Program-made: the position numbers and the translations under genes
Assembly (NCBI GenBank): GCA_010645155.1
Contig: CM021320.1
Location: forward strand, 1,428,965 to 1,492,964
Length of the DNA: 64,000 nucleotides
Origin: Tigriopus japonicus
Lineage: Eukaryota; Arthropoda; Copepoda; Harpacticoida; Harpacticidae
Direction: 5' to 3'
Part shown: positions 54,101 through 64,000 of the stretch, piece by piece
How the letters are laid out: each line of letters starts with the position of its first letter
Numbering within the stretch: the first letter of the stretch is position 1
Notes under the pieces: model-generated
Databases searched by the model: none
What the model was told of the DNA's origin: nothing
The model's input: the letters and a program-made list of their open reading frames with translations, nothing else

Positions 54101-56577
54101 TCATCGCTAAACGAGATCACACTTATACACAAGCTTAAGCAAAATAGAATCCAAAAGAATAGCTTTATTTTAGAGTTTTAGTTCTACTCACCTGTGTTGG
54201 TTTTGACATTGCAATAGCTACTTGAGTATTTCTCAATGCTGAACCGAGGAAGACTCAGACCCTTGGCAATCTGAACGGGGTCCGTTTCTTTCCAGAGGTA
54301 CGTGATGTCGTCGGTTGTATATCCGTCTACAAAGATGGCATGATTTTGAAACATTGACCACCAAAACGTCACCATTATGTTTCTGGTCACTTACAACTGG
54401 CTATTTTCATGGAACATGTTTGTCGATCCATGGGATAAAGTTTCAAATTCATGGGACAGGCGAGTGTCATCGAGATTCTATAAGATATAGAGATGTAACT
54501 CGAGAATCAAATGTTTAGTAGCAGATGGCAAAGAAATGATAATGGAAAAATACCGACACATGTAATCTAAATCTATGGAAAAGTATTACTTTTAGTATTA
54601 AGGTTCCGAAAAGGAGTAAGCACATTAAATTTAGTGTCGAATGAGAGGTCATAGCAATTTATTGATAACCTGTAACAACTTTTTGATATCTGTTCCTAGC
54701 TTTGAAAACTGCTTTTGAATCTTCGAGAAATGAAAACATACAGACATAAATGAAGTAACTCAGCTCAGAAAATGTTCGTTCGTCTCTTTCTAACATTTCT
54801 TTACATAAAATTGAAGGGTAGAAAAACAAACAAGCGACAGGTTAGATCTCACATTTGTGTCTTTAGAGGACTTGTTTAAGATAGTTTTTTTCCTTAATCA
54901 CAAATATGTTTTCGCTCAAGAATGGAGTCTACCAACCTAATACTGAAGAGAACATCTCCATTTGGAAACACTCTGACGTATACATTATTGACCAAGATGG
55001 CATGGAAATGACCGGTCTTTTCATTGCGGAAAAAGGTGTCCGGCATCCAAACCTTTTTGGGATCGGTCAAGGTCAAATAACGGAACCGCCCTGAAATGGG
55101 GAAAACAATTTCAGAATTAAAATGAAGAATACCTCACTTTGCCAAGTGCAACTCGAACAAACTCAAAACAAGTTTAATTGGAATGGAGGAAATGATCCGT
55201 TATTGTTATTTCGTACCTCCCAAATCGTCAAACTTGAGTCTTTCATCGTTCCATTGCTCCCGAAATGTTATTTGAACGGAGAATTCCTAGAAAAAAAGAA
55301 AAGACCGCCAATTTGCGGTTACACCATTTTTCTTTCCTAAATTTTCTTGATCTAGCTCACCATTTTATAGTCATCAATATCGTTGATGGACCTTAAATAA
55401 ATATTGACCATAACCAGAGTTGACGATTTCCCATCTAGAAATCAAATGACAGATGAAATAATGTGATAAAAAACAACTTGTTTTGCGTTAAAGATTGTCA
55501 AAGACCATTTGATCATCCAACATGAATACAACAATCGAGATTCCAATTGAATCCTTTCCTTCATGAAAATTTATTGGCAATTCAGGACAGACAAGGGTTC
55601 CTTTAATGGCCTTCATTGAAGGCTGTCATGACAAGCAATAATATTGAAGGGCTGTGCACCACCCATTATGGTGATTACCAACAAACAGGATTTGAGCCAA
55701 TAATTGGGACTACTTTTATTTCTTATTCTACAATTTCTCAATGTAAGCAAACAAACACAATGTAAAGTACTTTCCTCCTTTGGCCCTGAAGCACATTTAA
55801 AAAAAGGCTAGATAACAAAGTTAAGTTCATTCTCTGTTTGCATTCATTGCTGACAAGCTGATATAGGGTAACAAATCAAGAAAGATTGATACTATGATGA
55901 AGCATTATGCTACACTCTATCTGCAATCGTAACCCAATAACGCTGGTCATTTGTCATGTTGCCTTTTCCACTCGAAGGGATCTCTCCCTTTCTCTTACTC
56001 TATCTATTTCTGTCTCCTTTTTCTGTCCTCCCTCACTTAAACATTTGCTCAAAATTGTCAAGAAAACGATTTGAGACCTCAAATCACACTTTTGAAACCC
56101 CTTCAACCATGCGAAGACATTGCGAAAGTTTCAGAAAAATGGATCATTTGGAACGTTTGGAATCCGAGTAGTGGGGTGGTCCATGGTTACCGGTGCTATT
56201 CACTCCACCAGGTCGTATTCGCCGATCGTAAATGCCCACGCCAAGAACAGAGTCCAGGATTTGCTTCTCCTTTTGCCTGAAATTGACGGACCTTCGATTT
56301 CTCTCCTCGGGGGCGAGTAATTTGGGAAAGACGTCCTTCAAACGACGATCGGCCAAAGATCTGGAGGTGAAGTTGGACAAGGCTATTGAGGATGAGTGAT
56401 GTCCCAATTCAGCGATTCTGAAACAAGTTGAGTTTGTAAAATAAGGAAGATTATAAGGATCATACTTTTCATAACTGAGGATCAATACCCATTTTGATGG
56501 AGAAGAAGGAGAATTAAGAGAGCTTTCCGATAAACGAGTAAAGGCACCATGTTCCAAGACGGAAGGAAAGATTCCAT
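50707..56577 (-). CDS. GluCl: GluCl copy B: glutamate-gated chloride channel subunit, ten coding exons
   Basis: Paralogue of copy A. Coding exons in transcript order: 56577-56489, 56417-56191, 55434-55361, 55286-55217, 55090-54937, 54477-54395, 54326-54192, 51965-51718, 51589-51185, 51108-50707; total 628 residues. It keeps the signal peptide, glutamate-contact residues R120, R139, S232, T277 and Y280, Cys-loop C212-C226, second pair C271-C282, PAR motif 323-325, TM1 to TM3, and TM4 about 587-612. It is longer than usual because of an extended N-terminus (about 60 residues before EKQILDSVL) and a TM3-TM4 loop of about 206 residues rich in Gly, Asp, Ser and Asn. The CEIHM motif before TM4 is missing. 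Introns are mostly 68-128 bp, much shorter than in A. All introns are GT-AG and every junction keeps frame, so the gene looks intact. Confidence 0.94.
51185..51589 (-). CDS. GluCl: GluCl B coding exon 9 (TM3 and long cytoplasmic loop)
   Basis: 405 bp, phase 0 at both ends; acceptor CCTTAG, donor GTAAGT. It starts with the TM3 glycine codon (GGT) and reads [20 protein letters not shown] basic segment, four Asp in a row, a Gly-rich tract and an Asn and Asp-rich segment with several aromatic residues follow. I recognise no known domain in the loop. Confidence 0.92.
51718..51965 (-). CDS. GluCl: GluCl B coding exon 8 (loop C, TM1, TM2)
   Basis: 248 bp, one codon shorter than the copy A exon; acceptor TTGTAG, donor CAG/GTATAG. 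It encodes GEYSCL, TM1 ([20 protein letters not shown]), the motif PARVALGV and the rest of TM2. The pore 2' residue is Ala327. The exon ends DVWQ. Confidence 0.96.
51966..54191 (-). other. GluCl B intron 7, its only large intron
   Basis: 2226 bp, AT-rich, with no recognisable gene. It occupies the same position as the GC-AG intron of copy A. Confidence 0.85.
54192..54326 (-). CDS. GluCl: GluCl B coding exon 7 (loops B to C)
   Basis: 135 bp after acceptor TTTGTAG. It encodes [12 protein letters not shown], then [11 protein letters not shown] and CNVKTNT. The donor is a standard CAG/GTGAGT, where copy A has CAG/GCAAGT. Confidence 0.95.
54395..54477 (-). CDS. GluCl: GluCl B coding exon 6 (Cys-loop)
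   Basis: 83 bp between acceptor CTTATAG and donor GTAAGT. The Cys-loop runs from C212 to C226 with [13 protein letters not shown] between the two cysteines. The exon ends SMKIAS, providing the loop B serine. Confidence 0.95.
54478..54936 (-). other. GluCl B intron 5
   Basis: 459 bp, nothing recognisable. The donor GTTGGT is weak. Confidence 0.85.
54937..55090 (-). CDS. GluCl: GluCl B coding exon 5
   Basis: 154 bp after acceptor CATTTCAG. It encodes [20 protein letters not shown], then [10 protein letters not shown] and [16 protein letters not shown]. The donor GTTGGT is a weak match to consensus, but phase and position agree exactly with copy A. Confidence 0.94.
55217..55286 (-). CDS. GluCl: GluCl B coding exon 4
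   Basis: 70 bp between acceptor TTTCTAG and donor GTACGA. It encodes [23 protein letters not shown], the canonical insect-like length, with R139 nineteen residues after R120. Confidence 0.93.
55361..55434 (-). CDS. GluCl: GluCl B coding exon 3
   Basis: 74 bp, two codons longer than the copy A exon; acceptor TTCTAG, donor GTGAGC. It encodes [18 protein letters not shown] with the first glutamate-contact arginine (R120). Confidence 0.92.
55435..56190 (-). other. GluCl B intron 2
   Basis: 756 bp, no alternative exon 3 seen. Confidence 0.8.
56191..56417 (-). CDS. GluCl: GluCl B coding exon 2 (extended N-terminus)
   Basis: 227 bp between acceptor TTTCAG and donor GTAACC. The first part is unlike copy A: a Ser and His-rich stretch with an NFT sequon, then a charged region ([21 protein letters not shown]). 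The conserved helix and turn follow: [20 protein letters not shown] and an NST sequon. Confidence 0.9.
56489..56577 (-). CDS. GluCl: GluCl B coding exon 1 (signal peptide)
   Basis: ATG at 56577-56575 is the first in-frame Met after an upstream stop and has a favourable context (A at -3, G at +4). It encodes MESFLPSW, then a hydrophobic run ending [12 protein letters not shown]. An alternative Met nine residues in would leave a standard signal peptide. The donor is GG/GTATTG, in phase 2, matching copy A. Confidence 0.82.
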
Positions 56578-57994
56578 AATTCGGTCTTGCTGAGGCTGTC
56601 GCAAGAAGGAATTCGTCAAGACGATTTGATGATTATGGGCTTGCTGAACATTCCGAGGCTCTGGCACATATGACTAGAAATAAATACATACCCACAGCTG
56701 TTATGAACTGTCCGATTCATGTATTTTTAAAATGGCATACTGTGAATGAGTTGTTAACTGGAAGGAATGGGGTTGCCCAAACTGATGCAGTATTCATTTC
56801 GTTTTTCAATTAGCTTTGATTAATGAATTGAATATTATATTGAATGCCATGGCTACAAGTTGATTCATTTTTCGCATCGGTTACTTAAAACCTCCACTTT
56901 ATCATAGTCCCAAAAACGCTTTCATCGAGAAGCACAGGTAGAGAGGGATCCAAAGGTTGGATCGAAATCGTTCCACTTTTGGGGTGACACGTGCCCTTAG
57001 GGAACTAAAATTGTTGTGAGGCTTAGGAAAAGCCTGTCTCCACTTGCCCTAGATACTGAAGTTCGAGAGATTCAGGTTTGAAGAAGAAGGAAACCACATC
57101 TCGGTGATTAAGGAAGAAAATATTGACCACCCTAGCTTCTTGTTTAAGGAATAATTCATCCAGGACAAATTTGGAGGCATAACTTTAGACCTCATTTTCA
57201 ACTTTAACCGATCAGTTCGTAGGTAGGTAACATGGTGTACCGAATGTAGGTAATGCAATGTAAGCAATGTAGTGTTGAAATCTTGAACAACCGTTTTTCC
57301 AGTCTCTCTTAGATAGGTGTAAGGTTTGAATCCTAGTTGAAGATTGGTTGCCGTATCTGATATGCTAAATTCAGAAACAAGGTCATACCTTTATGTAATC
57401 CACAGGTTATTTCATGGATATTTCAGTCATTGCTTTCAGCACATTTCTGGAATGTTTCGACTTTTTTCTTTCTGACATTGTTGGATAATTTTATACAATT
57501 TGTTAGATCCACTAAAATTCTGGTAAAAACGTCTTCTCTTTTACTTTTGCAATAACTTGTATCGAAAGAGATTTGTGGATAATGCTGAACGGAGGAACAT
57601 TTTCTTTTGAGAAGTGGCATTATCAAAACAATTTTTATGAACTTTCAGTTTCTCGGAAGAATATTTCATAGCTTTAGAAATGTCGGATGAAATCAAATCG
57701 AAACAATAATGTAAAATAAGTAAAATATAGTGCTTTCGTAAAGTTTATTTGATGGAGAAGAAGTAGTCACGCTCTCAAGTGATTACAACGACACCCCACG
57801 GGGTAAACAAGTCATTATTTCAACCTGATTGACTAGTTCATAATTTTCTATTTCTCTTTTGGAAAAGATTGCCGGGTATGAAGTTGATAACCAGTAAAAG
57901 CATTTGCTTAAGACGAATAATTTCAATATTCATTTTTTTTCGTCCTTGTTTTTATTCATTTTGATTTAATACTACTTTCCCTGGGCCTTTAACT
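56578..57994. other. 5' flank of GluCl B
   Basis: An in-frame stop lies just upstream of 56667, followed downstream by open frame to the ATG, so 56578-56667 is probably 5' UTR. I could not place a promoter with confidence. The remainder is AT-rich without recognisable genes. Confidence 0.5.
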
Positions 57995-58185
57995 CAGGGG
58001 TGTGCAAACTTATTTAACAGTGGGCCAAATTGGCCGTTTTTATTGTTATATTCTATTATTAAAATTTCATTCTAGTATAACATTCTACAATCTACCTATC
58101 GCTACTGCGGGCCACAGTCTATTGAAAATGACAGATCCTCTCGCGGGCCACATTTGGCCCACGGGCCAGGGTTTGCACACCCCTG
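57995..58185. mobile_element. hAT-type MITE, 191 bp
   Basis: Perfect 15-bp terminal inverted repeats CAGGGGTGTGCAAAC. Internal segments are rich in GGGCCA and TTGGCC, the composition typical of non-autonomous hAT (Charlie-like) elements. The 8 bases outside each end, CTTTAACT and CTCTAGAT, look like a decayed target duplication; the right one fits the hAT preference nTCTAGAn. No coding capacity. Confidence 0.85.
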
Positions 58186-59101
58186 CTCTAGATCATTCGA
58201 CTTTTTTCTGGCATTTTTCTCATCGCCAAATTGATCGTAAGGGTATCAAATGTATTTTTTCACAAATAAATACCGATGCACTTATTCAGTAAATTGTACA
58301 GTTGCTTATCAGACTAAGATAAAAAAGTGAAAAGGTCAGTATTGGGTTTAAAAAGATATCTGATCATGAGCATTATTACTACTTCAGCTGCCATCTACTT
58401 AAAATTCTCTCGTTACTCATTTACTATGATGATATAGAATTTCAATATATTTAAATAAGTTTGACCCTGCTTTTGGTTTTTAGTTACATATACTTTTGAC
58501 TTTTAGGCTTCTTTACTTAATGTACGAAAATTTCCAGTTTTTTTCGCCTTTACCTCAAGCGGGATTTTTTTTTCTGTGGCTAACGGGGGAATTTGTTGCG
58601 ATTTTTTCAATCCATGCAGACAATTTCATTATTTTTTTCATTTTATTTTATGGGCTATTTTATGGCAGTGTTCGTCTGCTTAAGAGACCTGTAAAGTACT
58701 GGCACAATTTTTGCATTTTGTGGGCCAATCATGCTGCGCCACAATCAATGCAAAAATATCATGATCAAAGCTCTTCCAGTCTCTCCAAAACTTTGAACGC
58801 AAAATTACTCGTTAATGAACAGAAATTATTCCAAGTTTTTGTTTGCTAGCTCTTGCATTCAACACTTAATTTGAATTAGCATGGTTGAGTAACTATCATT
58901 CAAAAAAGCAGGGCATTGCACACTCTTTATTTGCGCTAAAGGGTAGTCAACACCTCAAAATCAAAAACACTAAAAAACATGGCGTCCTAGTGCCGATCTA
59001 GGGAACAATCTCCACCTCTCTTATAGCTTCCCTGGATTAACGGATTAATCGATTGATTCGTTTTGGCTAATTCTTTCGTTTTCATTCGTCTAATTTGACT
59101 A
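58186..59101. other. AT-rich intergenic stretch
   Basis: No gene supported. A 117-codon plus-strand ORF (58496-58849) is Phe-rich and shows no domain. Confidence 0.5.
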
Positions 59102-59358
59102 TAGGCATGTTGTTGAGGTAGTTTTGAAGTATAGTAGAAGCATATCTAGAAGCATAGCAGAAACACAAAAGAAGCATATGAGATGGAGTAGATGTAACCA
59201 TGCTCGATCAAGTTTTACTACATTAGCTGCGTTTATCAATCGCAGCTTATGTAGTGAAACTTGATCTGCATGGTTATTTCCACTCCGTCTCATGTGCTGC
59301 TTTTGTGTTTCTTGTTGTGATTCTACTATACTTCCAAACTACCTCAACAACCGACCTA
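59102..59358. mobile_element. palindromic (foldback) MITE, copy 1
   Basis: Almost the whole element is one inverted repeat: the left arm (GTTGTTGAGGTAGTTTTGAAG, AGAAGCATATCTAGAAGCAT, ATGCTCGATCAAGTTTTACTAC) is mirrored by the right arm, with a short loop between GCTGCG and CGCAGC. The ends read TAGGC and GACCTA next to TA, which suggests a TA target duplication as in Tc1/mariner-type MITEs. The apparent minus-strand ORF is only the palindrome read through. Confidence 0.82.
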
Positions 59359-59561
59359 TTATAATTCGATGACAAGAAACTTCCTGCCTTTAATTTAATT
59401 TTGAGAAACTAGAGCTGGTTCTAATGGTACTCGAGAGTTCAATTAATTACAATTACAATTAATTCGTCAAAACTGGGATTCATTACAATCTACGTGTCAG
59501 AAAATTCAATTGGCTTGAATTACAATTACGTGTACATATCACCCAAGTCACAAATTGATAA

Positions 59562-59820
59562 TAGGTCTGTAGTTGAGGTAGTTTGGAAGTTTTGTAGAAT
59601 CATATCTAGAAACAAAAAAGAAACATATGAGACGAAGTGGAAATAGCCGTGCTCGATCAAGTTTTACTACATGAGCTGTGATTGAAAAACCCAGCAAAAA
59701 TGTAGCAAAACTTGATCGAGCATGGCTATTTCTAGTCATTTCAAATGCTTCTTTTATACTTCTTCTATGCTTCTTGATATGCTTCTACTACACTTCCAAA
59801 CTACCTCAACAGCCGACCTA
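59562..59820. mobile_element. palindromic (foldback) MITE, copy 2
   Basis: Same family as copy 1: begins TAGGTCTGTAGTTGAGGTAG and ends CTACCTCAACAGCCGACCTA. The arms carry the same CTCGATCAAGTTTTACTACAT and CATATCTAGAA segments. It is inserted in AT-rich sequence with ACAATTA motifs on both sides (59400-59550, 59860-59910), possibly an older repeat. Confidence 0.82.
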
Positions 59821-61660
59821 ATTACCCGTACATGAAGTCGTACATGCCAATATCATGATAGTTACAATTGTAATTTAATTACATGACAAATACATGTCAA
59901 TTGCATTTTTCCACAATACACTAGTGAAGGACTAAAAGAGCTTTTGGCCGTTATTTCGGTGAAAATTTCTCGCTCGTTCAGGTTTTTAACCCGAAAGACC
60001 AATCCCTCCTCTGGCCAAAACGTTTATTTTTTTTAAGCTCTCTTCGGGCCAAAACTTTCCAATCATTTAAGAGCCTTTTTGGTCCATCACAGACTAAAAA
60101 TACAACATTTGTCTCTTTAAAATAATCTAAGCAAAAAAAGGCGTTGTTTCATAAAGATTCACCTTTCAAGTTTCTTGCTAGTCCATTTAATATTTTGATT
60201 GCCACATTTAGAAATGTTTTAGTTTAAGATCGTTCATATTTCAATCTTCGCAAAAAATGGAAAAAATCTTATCTTCTATTGCAAGCCTCTTTTTTACTAC
60301 TTTTCTAAAGGTTCATCATTTCTTAAAACCCTTTTTGATGCGTGTCCAAGCGCCACTATGTCCAAATCTGCATCAATGTTAAATAGGAAGGATTCCCAAT
60401 TTAGACACTCAATCAAAACTATTTTCAACATTGATTTGAATCACCTCATAGCAACTAATCAATACGAAGAACATTTCTTTTCAAGTTCAAGTGTCCTCGT
60501 CTATTTCTACCAAACAAGTGATATTTGCGTTGGTCTAATTGGACCAGCGGGAATCCTGGTACAATTTCGCATGTTTTCGACCGGTTACTTCCTGTCTCTT
60601 TGACTACAAAAAGACCGTTCTTTTTTGACAAAGGACGGAAGAAGGTTCAGAAACAGAATGCAGAAGGAGGAAAAAGGATTGGCTAAAAAGGAGAACAAGA
60701 GGCAGGAAATGTGGGAGGTGGAGGGAAATCGGTTGGATTCAAGGAAGGCTGACTTGTTAAGGAACCTAGATTTGTCAATGTGTCGTACAATTGATTATTT
60801 TCCTGCCTTTTCCAAACCAAACATGGGTCTCACGGTTTGCTCCACGCCATTGGCCAAAAAGCCTTTTTTATGTACCATTTCATGGCCTCATTAAGTAATA
60901 ACAGAGAAGACAGGTGGGAACTTTCTCATGTCATTGTCAATCATTGGTGCATTTCGCATCGTCAAGTTCTGTCTTATCTTCAAAATCAATTCATTCCATC
61001 TGTCATTATTTCGAATGGAAACAATTCTGGCACCATCAATCAATGTTCAAAGATATTGGAGGACTATGATAATAGTACGTACACTTTCTTTTTGATTGAC
61101 CACTTGGTCTTCGTAGATCTTGACCTGAGGTCTGCTCAGGCAAATAAGGCTCAATCAGCCACTCAAATACAAATGTTTACCAAAACAAAGACCTCGAACC
61201 TCCCTCATGAGCCAAACAAACATGGGGAAAATGTTCGGCTGCTCATGAGTCATGACCCGTTTCAGCCAGCCTTTGAAGGCTAATAGACAAAAAAGGCGCC
61301 ACTTGATTTGCCATTTCCCAACGAAAGTTTCGCCGTTTCAATAAATCAGAGACCCAACTAAGAGGTGGTGTTCAAAAAGTTGTTCCCTCTCCCAGTCCCG
61401 CTTGATCATTGAAGATCTGGGTAGAATAAAAGTGGTGACCACAGGGGAGGTGAACTAAAGCCAGCCCTTTGGCTGGCTTGACTTTTCGGCAATGTCCACT
61501 CAACTCTCGACCTTTCGAGGGGGCGAAAGGGGAATCAAGATGAGGAACAAGTTTCTCGATAAAAGTCGTTCGCGGTTGGGTGAAATATGTGCACTTCAAA
61601 CTGTGATCAAGGCGCAGAGCCTTGTATCTATCTGTGTATCTAGCAAGCTGTTGGCGGCAC

Positions 61661-61692
<32 letters not shown>

Positions 61693-62676
61693 GCTCGAAC
61701 AATCTGGTTGTGATCGGGATCGAGTCAATAAGATCAAATCGGTCCGGGATTTTGGCAATTTAGAAGGTAAACTGCGCATGTAGTGTAGTATGAATCTTTT
61801 AACCATTAGAAAGTGGAACATACAGTGTAACACTAAAGTCGCGACCCCTTTCAAATTCATTACTCTTTTAACTTTTGAGTCCCTTTTTCTGAAGATTTAG
61901 CCTTCCAAAGCAAAGTGAATTAACCCTGTTTGAACGGATTATAGTATTTATTTTGGACAACGCTTTTGCTTTCTGTCTATATTGATTGTATAGTATTGTA
62001 ACTCATTATTGAAAAGAAAGTTGTTACTTCAAAGAGTTTTTCCCAATCACCCGACATGTCTCTGATACTGGGACAATGGAAAGTGTATTAACGAATCGTT
62101 GGCAGTGTTTGAGGAGATCTCCATACTCTTTTTGCCAATGGTCAACTGCATCATTCTACCCTCGACCATCATCACGTACCTTGGTTGAAGTTAAGGGTCA
62201 CTCTTTCATCAGGTCACGACTTCGTTGTTACACTGTATGTTTTGCGTCGTTGGTGTCTCTTTTTTGGTTACGAACATTTTTTTTTTGTCAGCACCCACCC
62301 GATCACGTCAGAAAATCAATTGGCCACAAAACAAATTACTCGTTTCTCGCTCGCAGATTTCCGAAAGCAATAATTCGTGAAAGAGGGGCACAAATTAGGG
62401 TCGAAAGTTTGTTCATTTTCGGGCTTCTCGTATCATTCAAACCATGCAGATAGTTTAGTAACTGAATTGTTGAAGACACATTAAAAGCATTCCTGGTGGC
62501 GTTAATAACAATGCCGCAAATGATGTATAAAAAAGGAATTTTAATGGACTATCCCATCCTCGAATATTATCCTAGCACATTAAAACGCATCTTATACATT
62601 GTAATAAAAATGTTCTCGATGATTATATTCTTCAGTATAGCTCGCAATCTTCGCAATGCCCACAAAAGTCCGCCTA
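59821..62676. other. stretch between palindromic MITE copies 2 and 3
   Basis: No gene supported. It contains a (TTG)n tract at 61661-61692 and overlapping ORFs of up to 162 codons without recognisable domains. Confidence 0.5.
61661..61692. repeat. (TTG)n microsatellite
   Basis: About ten TTG units; on the minus strand it reads as a poly-Asn run in a spurious ORF. Confidence 0.85.
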
Positions 62677-62947
62677 TAGGTCAGGTGTTGAAGTAGTTTT
62701 GGAAGTGTAGTAGAAGCATATCTTGAAACATGAAAGAAACATATGAGACGGAGTAGAAATAACCATGTTCGATCAAGTTTCGTTGCATAAGATGCGATTA
62801 AAAAACGTAGCTTATGTAGCAAAACTTGATCGAGCATGGTTATTTCATGGAGACCTTGGTTATTTCCACTCCATCTCTTTTGTATTTCTTCTATGCTTCT
62901 AGATATGCTTCTACTCTACTTCCAAACTACCTCAACAACCGACCTTA
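62677..62947. mobile_element. palindromic (foldback) MITE, copy 3
   Basis: Begins TAGGTCAGGTGTTGAAGTAG and ends CTACCTCAACAACCGACCTTA. The arms carry the family's TGTTCGATCAAGTTTCGTTG and CTTGATCGAGCATGGTTATTTC segments. A short extra repeat of GGTTATTTC near 62838-62866 interrupts the right arm. Confidence 0.8.
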
Positions 62948-64000
62948 TTTTCTCCTCAGCAATCTACGAGTTACGAGTTTTAGTCAGTCATTTTCCGGAG
63001 GAGACGTTCTCGTGGTAGGAAAACCAGGATTCTTCACGCATTTGTCGTCCACTGGCCAGAAAGCATTTTGAGCTCGTTCGTCATCATTTGTCATACAAAT
63101 TGACCAGAATTAAAAGCGAAGAACAGGAAACAAGATCGCAACTCCCCTGACTTTTTTAGCTGTTCAACTCGTTCCTTTTTCATTGGGGAAGTAAATTTCT
63201 CCTTAGACGGTGGCCTTCAGGTTGCCAATTCAGTTGGACCGTTTTCGACCTTTCCGAGAATAATGTGCGAATCTAGTATTTCCTTTGAATACGGTCAACC
63301 GAATCATGTTTGCGCAAAAGTAACAAATCCCCTTGAGGAGAAATCGATACGCATTTTGAGCAAAAATATACACGAGTGTGAGAACGAATGCTCACATTTT
63401 GTACTTGTTTTTACAATTCGATTTTTGTTTAATAATGCTCTTCTGTGAGTTGGTTTGTTGTTCGAATTGTTTGTCAAAGGCCCTTGACAATAATTTATTG
63501 GTTTACCTTTCTCGGCTTGGGTTTCGCAATGTTGGTTTTCTTGACTCCAAGTGAAGTTCGTAAGGAAGCGACGAAGTTTCAAAAAATAGCAGATTTGCTT
63601 GAAATAGCATTTGCTCCCCTTATGAGGACTGACCTGGATTATAATGCTGATAACCGTTTAACCTTGTGTATAGTGTATGCATTCAGCCAACCAAATATGT
63701 GGGTTAAGGTAAGAAACTGCACAAATGAGGAACATAAAACTCTCCGTCAAGTATGCCAGAACAATGAAACCCTTGCGTTTTAACGTATCCTGAAATAAGT
63801 CTGTTGAAGCCACAGTCCGCCTTGAGTTTGTTTCCAAAGATTACATTTATTGCCAAAAAATAAGGAAGAAGCCTTTTATTCCCCCTCTCTGACAAGGCTC
63901 AATGCTTCGCTCAATTTTTGCCTGGGCAAAAACAGTAAAAATATCGTAAAGTTTTATTGGTCGGAGCGCGTTGCTCTGCTTTGGGTAGGCACACTTCAAA
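62948..64000. other. right end of window
   Basis: One plus-strand ORF (63445-63783, 112 codons) is the most protein-like sequence here (see findings), but I recognise no domain. The rest shows nothing. Confidence 0.4.

Noticed and set aside
59099..59293. Related small ORFs shared by three loci at 59-63 kb
   Set aside because: The similarity arises because all three are copies of the palindromic MITE, not a gene family.
61372..61860. 162-codon minus-strand ORF with poly-Asn
   Set aside because: The Asn run is the (TTG)n microsatellite read in reverse; nothing else is recognisable.

Overview
This is a piece of an animal nuclear genome, almost certainly from an arthropod and possibly a crustacean. 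It is gene-poor, has many introns, and carries scattered microsatellites and transposon remnants. The only genes I can support are two paralogous glutamate-gated chloride channels (GluCl, Cys-loop family), a type of receptor found only in protostomes. Both lie head to tail on the minus strand. The species cannot be read from the sequence; a copepod-like crustacean is only a guess.

Layout: positions 12-1313 hold a non-autonomous hAT-type DNA transposon with a perfect 8-bp target duplication. GluCl copy A runs from about 23448 (5' end) down to 4396 (stop) in ten coding exons separated by mostly large introns. Positions 24514-24715 are an assembly gap (N) bracketed by a short inverted repeat. 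About 26 kb (24735-50706) is intergenic, with only simple repeats and chance ORFs. GluCl copy B runs from 56577 down to 50707 in ten coding exons with mostly very small introns. From 57995 to about 63000 lie a 191-bp hAT-type MITE and three copies of a roughly 260-bp palindromic (foldback) MITE. The last kilobase has one unassigned ORF.

The two channel genes share all nine intron positions and phases; only intron 8 is displaced, by one codon. They therefore come from a duplication of a complete gene. Both keep a signal peptide, the Cys-loop, a second disulfide pair, the residues known to contact glutamate, the anion-selectivity PAR motif at the start of TM2, and the TM3 glycine linked to high avermectin sensitivity. 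They differ where function can be tuned: the pore-lining 2' residue (Ser in A, Ala in B), the residue before the TM3 glycine (Thr or Gln), the length of the extracellular N-terminus, and the cytoplasmic TM3-TM4 loop (about 104 residues in A, about 206 in B). As pentamer-forming subunits of one family, A and B could assemble separately or together, but the sequence does not show which. All exon boundaries were derived by hand from reading frame, splice-site consensus and paralogue comparison.
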